Origin: Asterias rubens
Taxonomy: Eukaryota > Echinodermata > Asteroidea > Forcipulatida > Asteriidae
Length of the DNA stretch: 64,000 nucleotides
Direction: 5' to 3'
Assembly: GCF_902459465.1 (NCBI RefSeq)
Contig: NC_047062.1
Span: 22,883,919 to 22,947,918 of the forward strand
The translations under genes were made by a program, and so were the position numbers. Below the pieces are notes generated by a model. That model was not told where the DNA came from. It did not search any database and saw only the letters and a list, made by a program, of their open reading frames with translations. Position 1 is the stretch's first letter. The number at the start of each line of letters is the position of its first letter. This document shows, one piece after another, positions 12,101 through 21,780 of the stretch.

Positions 12101-13423
12101 AGTGAAATATGTGTCAGTACTAAGATAAGGAAAAACCTTCTGCTAGAAAAACCTTTTTGATCTAAACCTGGATAAATCGGGCCTTATACTTCATGGAGGC
12201 AAAGACTCAAGGCCCTCTAGTCATTGCCTTGGTGCCCTTGAAATGCTCCAGCAGAAATGTACAATTTCCTCATAGAGTGCCCTTTACAGACAAGAAAATG
12301 CCATGGTGCCCTTGCCCTTTCAAAACCAAAGCATACAGACCTGAACAGTCTTCTCCTACCTCCTGGAACATTTGATATAATTTCATCATTTGACAAACAT
12401 TATTAAAACTCGCCTGTTTGCAGTAGTGCAATAAATATTATTGTCTTTCTATATTTGCCGAGCGCCATTTTCTATATGGAATGGCACAACATAAATCCTA
12501 TCATTATAACTAAGGCCCTTTTCGAAACGATGGCTTCGGCTTTGGATTCAGCTTCAGGCTCCATCCTCTCGTCTGAAGCCCTGAGCGAGTACGCAAAGCA
12601 CACACAGTTATCAAAACAACTGCAAGGCCAACCTAGCCTGAGCCGAATCGAAAGCCAGAGCCATGGTTTGAAAAGAGCCTAAGTGATGTAGCCTTGGTAA
12701 CTGTATTTAAACTAAAATCTCAACTAAAATCTGAGACTTTGGTATGACAGATTGCAAAGACTAATGCCAGTGATGGAGAAAGTTGAGCATGATCAGGTGA
12801 ATTGTTCCTCAAAGAAGGGGTAGCAGAAGTGAACAATTTTGTTCACCCCATGTTGTTTTGGTGCGGGATTTAATTTCCTTAAAGAAAATGTTTATTATTT
12901 GATCTCTTCGACTCGTGTTAGGAATGATATGGTTAAACTCCTTCATGATAGTAATGATTGAACTAATCAAATATTAGGGTTTATAACCAATTTGATTTAT
13001 CGTAAAGAAAGAAAGAATTGACTTCAATTGCTTTTGGGTTGTGATCCAGGTGTGAACAGTGTGCAGTCACAGGTTGACAATGGTGACCTGCTGGGAAATA
13101 TAGACCAGCCGGCACCAGAAGATACTCTCCTGAGCGACTTACACCATGCGCTCATAAGAAGTTTGAAGATTCGTCTGGATCCCCCCAAGCAGACCGTTGC
13201 CGACTGGCAGGACGTCGCCAGCTACTTTGGCGTTGGCAATGTCCTCATCACCTTCTGGAAGGGCCAGAAATCGGATAGTTCCCCGACTGAGCAGTTACTG
13301 ACGTGGCTCAAGGCCGAGAAACAACACCTGACCGTCAAGGACTTGAAAGACGCCCTGGAGAAAGTCAAGCGTCGAGACGTTTTGAGGTTTCTGGAAAAGG
13401 AAGGGTATGGAGCCTCCGTTTGA
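170..13423 (+). CDS. Death-domain protein, 3' portion of a multi-exon gene (5' end outside window)
   Basis: Thirteen exons join in one open frame: 170-307, 862-1017, 2197-2289, 3192-3308, 4106-4261, 5616-5819, 6219-6737, 8314-8508, 9418-9588, 9906-9995, 10989-11126, 12017-12097 and 13050-13423 (stop). Together they encode about 810 residues. All borders are AG/GT and every intron is phase 1. The last exon ends in a death-domain-like fold of about 90 residues: an ADWQDVASYFG helix, SPTEQLLTWL, LTVKDLKDAL and RRDVLRFLEKEG. This order resembles the MyD88/IRAK type (DW..LA, PT..LL..W, R.DVL..L). The middle exons (6219-12097) are Ser/Gln/Asn-rich and look disordered. The first seven exons look folded; the start (GVVLVFSEKF, then LLKIAMVSVG) could be the end of a TIR or SEFIR-like alpha/beta domain, but I cannot prove it. 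Death-domain proteins usually act as cytoplasmic adaptors in immune or apoptotic signalling, so that role is inferred. The exon chain is well supported; function is not. Confidence 0.72.
1028..1222. repeat. Fold-back (hairpin) element in intron
   Basis: Two inverted arms of roughly 90 bases meet near 1125. The inner arms (1064-1084 and 1162-1182, around ACTAGT) are almost exact, and the outer arms (GGGAATCAA at about 1041, TTGATTCCC at about 1197) are degenerate. It lies just after the exon ending at 1017. No coding potential was seen, so it is probably a MITE. Confidence 0.7.
1617..1890 (-). repeat. SINE A, tail half (antisense)
   Basis: It starts with an ATA/TAA microsatellite on the + strand and reads as the reverse complement of the 3' half of the SINE at 11227-11653. 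Shared blocks include the AACCCCTTCTCTTATCGA and GTGTACTGGGTTCTTTTACA segments. The tRNA-like head is missing. Confidence 0.65.
2722..3062. mobile_element. TTAA fold-back MITE family 1, copy a
   Basis: The left end resembles GGCAGTGGACACTATTGG and the right end is its inverted partner followed by TTTAA. It shares internal blocks with the copies at 32518, 40220, 44306, 46175, 57652 and 58247. It sits in the intron between exons 2197-2289 and 3192-3308. No ORF of its own was found. Confidence 0.75.
3388..3515. repeat. Dispersed repeat with GGTGTTACCGCAAACC end, copy 1
   Basis: It is nearly the same as 9195-9290 and as each arm of the palindrome at 60653-60748: CAAGTAGATACACACATGG followed by TGTTACCGC. 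The sequence after it (GATACCTCACCATG) matches the flank of the 60.6-kb copy in inverted orientation, so the repeat is longer than the hairpin arm. It lies in an intron. Confidence 0.65.
3649..4030. repeat. CTTAAGCA/TGCTAAGCA repeat
   Basis: A CCCAATTTCATAGAGCTG start is followed by repeated short GCTTAAGCAG or CTGGTAACC motifs and ends near AGCTCTATGAA. Related copies lie at about 9670-9800, 14590-14735, 18900-19340, 21324-21510, 26938-27030, 34240-34530, 36050-36165, 51479-51530 and 62090-62180. I do not know the element class. Confidence 0.55.
4905..5060 (+). pseudogene. LINE reverse-transcriptase C-terminal remnant
   Basis: One frame reads RITKMLQELKWDLLQRRSS, then ARLTTVYKETHSI. This matches the conserved tail of many LINE RT proteins (a T.ML..L.W..L..RR...RL...YK pattern). 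No upstream RT core is present, and the frame breaks on both sides, so it is a degraded fragment in the intron between exons 4106-4261 and 5616-5819. Confidence 0.5.
7320..7440 (+). pseudogene. Possible LINE 3' coding remnant
   Basis: A short frame contains PPRIWNNLSNNIRQL and FLKTPLKSHMFKKSLL. This recalls the APR.WNSLP..LR....FK..LKT.L tail of LINE proteins, also seen antisense at 10204-10521. It is short and degraded, and abuts a SINE at 7443. Confidence 0.35.
7443..8130 (+). mobile_element. SINE A, split by a younger SINE B
   Basis: The tRNA-like head (GTCATGGCCTAGCAG, a box A relic) starts at 7443 and runs to TGTCCTTAAGCAA at about 7551. The expected continuation (AAGACACTTAACCATG) resumes only at about 7918 and continues to 8130. 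The gap is filled by an antisense SINE B. Confidence 0.7.
7551..7914 (-). mobile_element. SINE B nested in SINE A
   Basis: Read on the - strand it starts with GTGTCGTGGCCGAGCGG (tRNA Ser/Leu-like box A), has a GTGGGTTCGAATCCCGG box B at about 7830-7850, and ends in an AAT-type microsatellite. It is nearly the same as the copies at 21744-22120 (-) and 62298-62637 (+). Confidence 0.8.
8546..8755. mobile_element. TTAA MITE family 1, copy b (5' half, variant)
   Basis: It starts with AGGCACTGGACACTATTGG and continues through GAGAAACGGCTCCCTCTG, then shows a variant centre (TTTCTCACTCAAAT, AAGACTTCAGG) that it shares with the fragment at 37417-37570. The right half is missing. Confidence 0.6.
9000..9290. 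repeat. Dispersed repeat with hammerhead-like core and GGTGTTACCGC end, copy 2
   Basis: The left part holds CTGACGA (9014-9020), a six-pair stem (9022-9027 with 9034-9039, one mismatch) and GAAAC (9040-9044). The right part (9195-9290) matches 3388-3486. The two parts may be one Penelope-like or other retroelement relic; this is inference. Confidence 0.5.
10075..10521 (-). pseudogene. LINE 3' end fragment (antisense)
   Basis: The - strand frame 10521-10204 reads HKALNGKAPHYISELLQVY, then SSRNLRSSS, GDRSFSSVAPRIWNSLPLNL and FKSLLKTYL. This is the conserved C-terminus of jockey/CR1-type LINE proteins. It ends at an AT-rich TTATTATTA tail on the - strand (10075-10100), as expected for a 3' terminus. 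No RT core is present. Confidence 0.75.
11227..11653 (+). mobile_element. SINE A, near full length
   Basis: It opens with GTGTCGTGGCCGAGCGG and a box B-like GTGGGTTTGAATCCCC, then a long unique body (GGCTGCTGTATGCGCC, AATAACCTATCTTTCTG), and ends in ATTATTATT. The head resembles a type II (Ser/Leu) tRNA. Relatives lie at 1617-1890, 7443-8130, 20505-20808 and 59698-60018. Confidence 0.8.
12184..12350. repeat. CAGGCCTG-type repeat, antisense fragment
   Basis: It shares GCCTTGGTGCCCTTGAAATG and TTTCCTCATAGAGTGCCC in reverse with 26205-26385 and 61165-61315. Full copies have inverted CAGGCCTG ends, but this copy has lost exact ends. It lies in the last intron of the death-domain gene. Confidence 0.55.
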
Positions 13424-13803
13424 AGGTTTGGTTTGTCAGAGCTGTTTGTGTTTCTTTTTGCATTAATAATAATAATGATAAACTATAAGGTGCTTTAAAT
13501 CCATGACTCATTCTCAAGGCAGTGTCAAATTTGAAATGGCACAAAAAAAAAAGAGAAAAAAATCATTTAGTTTAACACCTGATGACGTCATTAGAGGCAC
13601 TGAAAACCTTTGGTAAAAGTGTCCAGTTGTGTGAGTTTTGCAATGCAGACTTATTTATGGGGTGCAATTGTCTTACATTTGAGTTACTTAAGTTGCCAAC
13701 ATTATTGTCAGAGTAATTTACAGACATGGGAACCACTGCAGAAAGACTGCCAAAAAGTGCTGTCATCAAGCTTCTTCTTATTGCGACAAAAATGGGGGAA
13801 ATA

Positions 13804-13809
13804 ATAAAA
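13804..13809 (+). promoter_or_regulatory. Candidate poly(A) signal AATAAA of the death-domain gene
   Basis: A canonical hexamer lies about 380 bases after the stop codon at 13423 on the same strand. No transcript evidence is available. AATAAA is common in AT-rich DNA. Confidence 0.3.
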
Positions 13810-14589
13810 TGTTAGAACAAACTCTTTTTGGCAACATGTCAAACATTGTACTATATTCTTAAACAAGTGAACATAATATTTAAATTGTATAATTATAAAT
13901 TTGAAACCAAGTATGTGACTTGGCTTGGTAAGGTTGTTTCCTTTATTGACAAATCTTGTGGATGATTGTTTGATGACACATTCATAAATACCCCAGACAT
14001 TTTCTCTACTCCTATTGGTGGAGAGCGCGTCACATGGGTGTGCATAATTCTTTTGTTAATGCACACTGGAGCTCTGTTTATGCACACTGAGCTGGCTTCC
14101 ACGTATCGGGTGCGTAAGATTACCACGTGGAATGCGCAAATCATAGCTATCAGCGCGTAATCTAAGCGCGCGCAACCCACGCGCCACGAACAGATTCTTC
14201 ACAAAGTTTTGGAAAAAAATTATTTCAAACTGCGAATTTTCAATTGTTAAAGTGTCTATAACTGTAGCTGGGGCAAAAGGGCATTTATGAATGGGAATAA
14301 ATAAGTAGTGACTCATTCTTCAACGTCTGTTTAAAAACCTTTCAGGGTCGTGTGCCTTTATCACACGGCCGCCGACCATGCCAGCTTTAAACGTACCCTT
14401 AAGAACTCGTCGCTACCCTTTTATTCCCTTAATCGAAAGGCACTTTCCTAAATTCCACACGAAACACAAGCTGAAGGCCAGGAATAGATTTGTCCTTTAA
14501 TGTTGTGCATTATCCGTTCCAATCAAGCGTGATCAATTTGAATTATGTCTGGTACAAGTGAATTGCTAAATTTAAATGTGCATGATGTT

Positions 14590-14735
14590 GGGGCCCTGGG
14601 CCCAATTTCATAGAGCTGCTTAAGCAGAAAATATTGCTTAACAATTTTCTGCTAAGCAGAAACGAGCAGGACACCAGTCACAAAAAGTGCATGTGACACG
14701 GTAGTTTGGCTGGTAGCCTTATCCTGGTAAGCAAA
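14590..14735. repeat. CTTAAGCA/TGCTAAGCA repeat
   Basis: It has the typical start GGGCCCAATTTCATAGAGCT, then GCTTAAGCAG, TTTCTGCTAAGCAG and GGTAGCC blocks. It is one of the cleanest copies of the family also seen at 3649 and 21324. Confidence 0.6.
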
Positions 14736-15140
14736 ATTGTCAAAACGTTTAGCCGTTTCTGAATGATGTACTGCTCATGAACACATCCAACCATGTTAAA
14801 AAATGAATAAATGACTCAAACAAAATTGTGACTTTGTGTATCAAAATTACAACATGGTGACAGTTTAATTTATTTAAAATTCCTATCATAAAAAATGCAC
14901 ATTAAATTGTTAAAAATAAACATCTTTTAAAAGTCTGTAAATATTTACTCAGAGGTACTAATTGTTTATAAATTTGTAAAAAGCTACTGTGGTTCTGCAA
15001 GAAAGCTATTTTGAAGTTTGATGAACCCCTAACGGTTTAGCATTATATACTTTCTTTACACAAGTAACTATTGTGACTCCAGAAAATCTTAACTGCATGC
15101 ATATGGAAGGGGACTTTGATGGTATTAAAATAGAGATCCA

Positions 15141-15626
15141 TTAAAGCCATTGGACCCTTTCGGTACAGAAAAAAAAAAAAAAAGTTCACAGATTTACAAA
15201 TAATTTACAGTGTTTACAGAAGGTAATGGTGAAAGACTTCTCTCGAAATATTAGTCCATGAAATGCTTTACTTTTTGAAAAAAACGGTAAAACAATATAA
15301 ATTCTCGTTAGCGAGAATTATGGATTTGTTATAAACACATGTCATGACACGGCGAACGCTCAAAAACAGGAGTGGGTTTTCCCGTTATGTTCTCCCGCCT
15401 CCGATGTCTGATTGAGCCTAAATTTCCACAGGATTGTTATTTTATATAAGTGTGGGACTTGGACAATACTGCAGATACAAGGATGGGTTTTCCTGTTATT
15501 TTCTCCCGACTCCGATAACCGATTGAGCCCAAATTTCCTCAGGATTGTTATTTTATATATAAGTTGTGATACACGAAGTGTGGGACTTGGACAATACTGT
15601 TTACCGAAAGTGTATAATGGCTTTAA
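15141..15626. mobile_element. TTAA fold-back MITE family 2, copy with internal duplication
   Basis: It starts TTAAAGCCATTGGACCC and ends with the inverted partner ATGGCTTTAA. The right half contains a block of about 110-125 bases twice (15370-15475 and 15480-15605), each with TTCTCCCG, GATTGAGCC and GGACAATACTG. A second copy, inside a LINE, lies at 42514-42875. Confidence 0.75.
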
Positions 15627-17089
15627 GCTCCGCCCCATTGCGTATTAACCAATTACAACCAATTGCGCAACCAAAAGTCTGACAAATTAAGTCCGACATG
15701 CTTGCGCGTATGCTTGACATCCGCAGCAGAGTTGTGCAGAATGGCATTGGAGAGGCTCACATGTTCTTGCTCATCACACGATGAGCGGAGCCTAATGGAT
15801 CGGTCTATTGCCAGCCTCATGTAATATGGTTTATGTTAGTAGTACTTTTCCAACTCCAGGCAAAAACATGCAAGGCCTTTTTTACCAACAAGCTCTGACC
15901 CATGCCGATAGCTACTTAGGTTGTGTTGAAGACTAGACAGACGTGCATGATCTAGCCCGCTGTAGCAGCCAGTTTGTATACACTGTAGCAGCCGTTTCGG
16001 ATGCAGCCTTAGTTCAAAGTAATTTAATTCCTCTCTGCTTTCACACTGGCTGATGCGAAAACTTTGATACACAATTAATTCTCTCCATGGGTCAATAACC
16101 CTTGACCCCTAATACTTGCAGGGTTGGTCTTGAAATGAGTCAAGCACTCTACGCAAGTCAACTCCAGATGAAAATGTTTTAGTGTGAAAAGGTGATTCAA
16201 ACTTAACATGAGTCAAATCCATGTCCAACTCACTGAAATATGTGGTGTGAAAAGACTTACATGTATACATGTAGTTGTATTCTGCTTGTTATGCCCTTTG
16301 TTTGGTCATCTGTCTACCATTGGGGCCGCAGGCAGATTGTCCCAAACTGCCCAAACGGTTGCATGATTTGACCTAGTTTCAATCATTTGATAAATTTAAT
16401 GGACTCGGTGTCAAAGTTAGAACCCAGATGTTGACAATTTAACTTATTATCATGTATAAAATTTGCAGATAAAGGCCTAGTATCTTTTTCCCAGAATTGT
16501 CCACAAGGAAACCGATATGTTCAAAACCCGGCAAAATCACCCATGTTTTTTTTTCTTCAGCAGTGTGTAGGTCAAACGCAAAAATGTGGTTCTACTTAGT
16601 TAAGAGGTCACTTGTTTTTGGAGTCAGTATTATGTTGATTCATTTAGTTGATTCATATTTGTGTGGCTTTTAAAGCCCAAAAAACTTACTTGTGAAAGGA
16701 AACAAGATTACATTTTCATTGATAAAATATAAGAGCTTAAAAAGTTAAATTTTTGGTCTGTATATTTTTTCTTGGAAATACATGATACAAGTAGGTGTAT
16801 TACTTAATCAGCTGCACTTTTGTTTTATTTGCTTCGTTTAAAATATTGTACAAACTAATAAGTAAAACCATAGTTTTCATTTCAAAATAATATTGGCTAT
16901 CCCACATGGGCAAGTGAAATTTGAAGGGAAAAAAAATCGCATGTCTGTGCACCCATGTACAATGAGGTCGACAGCCAAGTTGTAAACCTGGAATTAGACA
17001 AAATAAGTGGTGTTTGAAGATTTGCATGATGTGAAGGGTAAGAACAAACTATAGATATTAGGCAAGCATGTGGGTGCAACCATATAATA

Positions 17090-17176
17090 ATTCTCTTTGA
17101 GGGAGTGTTTGTTCTCTTTGAGGGAGTGTTTGCTCTCTTTGAGGGAGTGTTTGCTCTCTTTGAGGGAGTGTTTGCT
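17090..17176. repeat. 21-bp minisatellite, four copies
   Basis: Four near-identical 21-bp units, CTCTTTGAGGGAGTGTTTG plus two bases, follow head to tail. The period is a multiple of three, which is why an antisense frame stays open through it. I see no gene signal. Confidence 0.85.
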
Positions 17177-17994
17177 CTGTATTGGAGACCAAACCAGCTA
17201 TTTTTCAAAAGAGAATAATTACATAGTTGTACCCACAAGTTTATTATTATTCATATTTTGCTCTTAGACGTGATACAATTTTGCTGTTTTCCAGGAGCTA
17301 GTGTGGGATAACAAATTTGTTCTCCAGCAAACAAAGAAAAGTAAGAAACAAGTAGAGTTTTATTTTTACTAAAATGTTTCCTGAAGAGGGTGCTCCAAGG
17401 TATACATTCAGTTTTGTAATAAACGAAAAGGGAAACTTACTGTGTAAATTTAAATTCCATTTTGAATCAAACATAGAAAATTCCATTTTCATTTTTTCAT
17501 TAGGATTCAGGTTTTTCCCGTGGCTATTGACCAATCAGCACTGAAGATTCAAGTTTGCTGGAGGATAAATTTAACTGAATACTTTTTCTCACTTTACCTA
17601 CTCATAGGTATATCCTTTGTAATTTGTCCCTTATCTAGAAATTATTTACAAGTATTTCAAATGCATATAATAATTAACATTTATTACTGCCAAGTGAATA
17701 ATGACAAGCTAGATTATTTAGTTTTTCCAACTTAACGTGTAGTTCCACCTTATGTATGCATAATAACGACTAAATTTGTATCAATCATCAAACCATGGTT
17801 AAAATTCTGTGTGGCGTATTTTGTTTAATTCTTTGTTTTGTCATTTAGTATCAAGAATTCTTTGGAAATTGGTATTGGAAACTTGTTAAGTGTTATTAAC
17901 TTATGTTTTACCTCTACATGGGGTGTTAAAACCAAGGTTTGGTTGGGTGGTGCATGTAATAATAGTACTAATAATGCTAGGTTCTTATATTATA

Positions 17995-18155
17995 CAAATA
18001 TTGACTGCTTTGAGTGCTATGGTTAAAACTATGACTCCCGAGGTGATCCCCGGAGCGTTCTATTTTCCCGAGGCGAAGGGAAAATAGAACGCTCCGGGGA
18101 TCACCTCGGGAGTCATAGTTTTAACCATTGCACAAGTAAAAGCAGTCAATATTTG
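17995..18155. repeat. Long palindrome with perfect 49-bp core arms
   Basis: Positions 18021-18069 and 18078-18126 are exact inverted copies separated by an 8-base loop; outer arms extend less perfectly to about 17995 and 18155 (ATTGACTGCTTT with AAAGCAGTCAAT). The loop region CCCGAGGCGAAG also occurs in the hairpin at 46744. It is probably a fold-back transposon. Confidence 0.9.
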
Positions 18156-18352
18156 TTTTATAACACCCCAAACATTTCTAAATACTGTACTATTATTAAG
18201 TTACAGACCTGAATGCTACAATCCACGGACGACGCGAATACAGATTGCAAAAACTTTTACTGTGCTGCATGTAGTGTCATGCAGTCCGAAATGGTTACAG
18301 ACTATTAATTTATCATCCTCGTACACTCAACGGACGTCTGGGTACTGCACGA

Positions 18353-18380
18353 CGTGCGCTAGTCTTCGGACTAGCGCACG
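18353..18380. repeat. 12-bp stem with TTCG loop
   Basis: Bases 18353-18364 and 18369-18380 are exact inverted repeats around TTCG. Transcribed, this would be a very stable UUCG-capped hairpin. It lies in intergenic sequence and no RNA gene was identified around it. Confidence 0.8.
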
Positions 18381-18899
18381 GCAAACCGACGCACTATCAC
18401 ACGGCAGTCGTCTAGCAAAACTAAGACATGTCATGTGACGCGCTCTAAACCAATGAGCAGGCAGAATACTTGTAAGGGGTGTTATAAAGCATTTTATCAC
18501 AGCCCTAGGGGCATATATTCTTCCTACTTAAATCTGTTTCCAACTTTTTTGCGGTTGGAAAAATCTGACAAATTGTGGTTAAATAGCCTGAAATTTCTAT
18601 AAGAACCTACACCAAGTGTACATGTTTTTCAGTCCTTGTACTGGATCAAATATTCCTACTTTTTTCCAAGGATCTAATATCATTCCTGATCAAAGTGCTC
18701 CGTATTGTCCTAAAGGTATGTGGAGCTTTTTGAATTATGAAACCTATTCCTTTATAGCACCATGTGCACTTAACGTAACTTGCAAAATGTTACTTTTAGG
18801 ACGGTTAGTAATTCCATGAAAGACAATAATCTTATCTGGCCCCAGGCCAATCAGAGAACCATATTAAGCAGTCAAGTTTCCCTACTGGAAGAACCCTTC

Positions 18900-19340
18900 A
18901 CCGAATACACCTTTCCAAAGCTGCTTATGCCAAGTATAAACAAATCTTGCTTCGCGGAAAACACTATCACCAGCCAAAATACCAAGTAATGAGCATTGCC
19001 TCAACACTGGTTGCCTGCACAACTCTGCTAAGCAAGTCGTGGTTCAACTTCAGCTACACCTTCCCAGAGCTGCTTATAGATACGTGCCAAGTATAAACAA
19101 ATCTTGCTTAGCAAAAAAAACAGATTACCAGCCATTGAGCATTGTCTCTTCACTGGTTGCCAGCACAATTCTGCTAAGCAACTCCTGGTTCAGCTTCAGT
19201 TCATACATTTTTCCAGAGCTGCTTCCAGATTTGTGCCAAGTATAAACAAATCTTGCTTAGCGGAAACAGATTACCAGCCAAGTAATAAGCATTGTCTCTT
19301 CACTGGTCTTCACAACTCTGCTAAGCAACTCCCACTCCAG
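18900..19340. repeat. Three-unit tandem array (about 150-158 bp)
   Basis: The block CAAGTATAAACAAATCTTGC recurs at 18930, 19088 and 19238, each preceded by a CCA(G/A)AGCTGCTT block and followed by ATTACCAGCC or CACCAGCC. It is a tandem expansion of the CTTAAGCA family and ends within about ten bases of the ABCB10-like stop codon, so part of it may be 3' UTR. Confidence 0.75.
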
Positions 19341-19342
19341 CT

Positions 19343-21745
19343 TCAGTTCATGACCGTTTGTCGTTCCACAAGCTTCCTGAAGACGCCATCCTCGACTCTC
19401 ATCAGTTCCTCGTAGCTTCCGAGTTCCACCACGCTTCCTTTCTCGAGGACTGCGATGTTGTTGGCTCGTTTAATGGTGGACAGACGGTGAGCGATGGTGA
19501 TGACCGTTCGCCCGACCATGAGCCTCTCTAGAGCTTCCTGGACAAGATACTCACTCTCTGCATCCAAAGCACTGGGGGAAAGCAGAAAAGAAGAAATGAA
19601 CGGAGTTACTTCAATAATTTTTTCGTCTTTAATTAACAGACAACCCAACGTCAATAATTCAGGTAAGTGTACTAGTGGCATTTAACCCCCTAATCTTAAA
19701 AAGGAGCAAAGAAACTTCAAGTGAAAAAACAACACCAGAGTCACATCTCTTGTGTGTTTTCTTTCGTCTGAACTTTACAGACGACCCAACACTAATAACC
19801 CAAGTAAGTGTACTAAAATAGCATTTATTCCCCTAAACTAAAAAAGGAGAACTACTAGACAAACCTTACAGGAATGCAGTGATTCACAGGCAAACTGTGT
19901 TCAAGAATATCCTACACTGTTCTGATGAAGTTTATTGTGCCTACTGGGTTTTTTTACCAATGTATTTTTGACAATGTATATAATAATAATTTCTTGTTTA
20001 ATGTCCTTTTCTTTGTTAACTTCTACTTGATGTAATTTTTTTAAACAAATATTTTTACGTTGACATGTGCAATTCAGTTTTTAACTGTGAGACATGTTTT
20101 AATAAACCATTTAAAAAAATATTTAAAAAGTAAAACAAAATTATATTGACTCCTGTTTGCTATGCTGGCCATTTTAGGAGTCACACTGCACTAAACTACA
20201 CTAGGCACTAGAGAATTTCGACTCCCAAAATGTGGCAATTAATATTATTTTTCATGATGACGTCAGGTTATCAATTCCTAGAAAAGCGTTTTATAACAGT
20301 ACAGCTAAAAAACTACTTTCTTGCCTAGCCCCTCCCTTTTTTACCTTGTAGCTTCATCCAACAGGAGGATTTTAGGGTTTTTCAGTATAGCTCTTGCTAG
20401 TGCTATACGCTGTTTCTGACCACCTGTGGAAAAATAAAATAAATAAGTACAATATGCTATTTGAAGATGATCTCATATTTTGTTGTGTAACATATATAAT
20501 CTCTCTTGGTAATAATAATACAAATACAGTTCTGATGTAACACCATGTAACCGTTTTCAAGGCGCTGGTGGTGCAATCTGCAGGCAACCACACCGGGGGA
20601 ACCCCTTCTCTTAACGATACGTGTACTGGGTTCGTTCACATGCACTGCACAACACACAATACCAATCAAAAGGATGATGCAACAATGGCTAAAGCCCCCT
20701 TGCTCAAAGACACAAGTGTCAAGACCAAGTAAGACTCCAACCCACACTCTACAGTTCAGAAACACCAGAGCTTAAGTCAAGTGCACTTGACGGCTCAGCC
20801 ACGACACATCAAAGAAGAAGTCTGGTCAGTTTCGTTTGGAAAAACTACTCCGCCCGCCCCCAACAAATTAGTACCTGACAGCATGAGGCCCCTTTCACCA
20901 ACCAACGTGTCAAACTTCTCCGGGAACCCATTGATAAAGCCAAGGGCGTTGGCAGTCCTGGCCGCGGCGACCAACTCCTCGTGAGTAACTGCCTCCGGGT
21001 CGTTGGAACCGTACGCTATGTTCTCTCCTATTGATGTGGAGAACAGTATCGGCTCCTAAAATTGAAATCAAGTCTCTATTTGATACCAAGCTGTAAAAAG
21101 CAGAAATCCACTTGCCATATGAAAAATTAAATTGATAATCTAAATAGGTACTAGCCAAAATGTCATTTGGTGTTGATTTCTTTTGGATGGTTCCCTTTTC
21201 GCTCAGCAAATCAATTTAACTTAAATGAAATGATAATAAAGATCATTCTGTTCTTTTCAAATCACGGTAAAATGTTGTTCTGAAAATAATTGACAATGTT
21301 CAGTATTTCTCTTTAAATCTGGGCCCAATTTCATAGAGCTGCTTCAGCATTAAATATTGCTTAAAGGTTTTCTGCTAAGCAGAAATGGGCAGGATACCAG
21401 TCACAAATTGTACTTGTGGCATGGTAGTTTGGATGGTACCGTTATTATGGTAAGCTCATTTATGGATTTGCTTAGCTACTTTTTGTGGTTAAGCATGGAA
21501 TTGGGACCTGGTATCGAATCTGGTTGAAATTCTTCACATGGAACACCTATAGCACTCTGCATTGATGAGATGCCATGGTGTCTTGTAATGTATATAATTG
21601 TGTTTACCTGGCTAACACTTCCTATCTGGCATCTCAACCATTTAGGGCTCAAGCTTCTTATATCTTCTCCATCCAGCATTATCTTACCTGCAGACACACA
21701 TACACGAAAACATATTAGTATAAGCCACCAATCAAGGACTTCCTT

Positions 21746-21780
<35 letters not shown>

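Larger units (their letters stand above)
13424..19342. other. Intergenic region between convergent genes
   Basis: No supported exon was found on either strand. Near the left edge an AATAAA at about 13804-13809 could be the poly(A) signal of the death-domain gene. The remainder holds fold-back elements (15141-15626, 17995-18155), a 21-bp minisatellite, CTTAAGCA repeats and a tandem array next to the ABCB10-like stop codon. In 15700-17050 I see nothing recognisable. Confidence 0.6.

Noticed and set aside
16897-17238. 113-codon - strand frame with RANTPSK repeats
   Set aside because: It is explained by the 21-bp minisatellite at 17090-17176.
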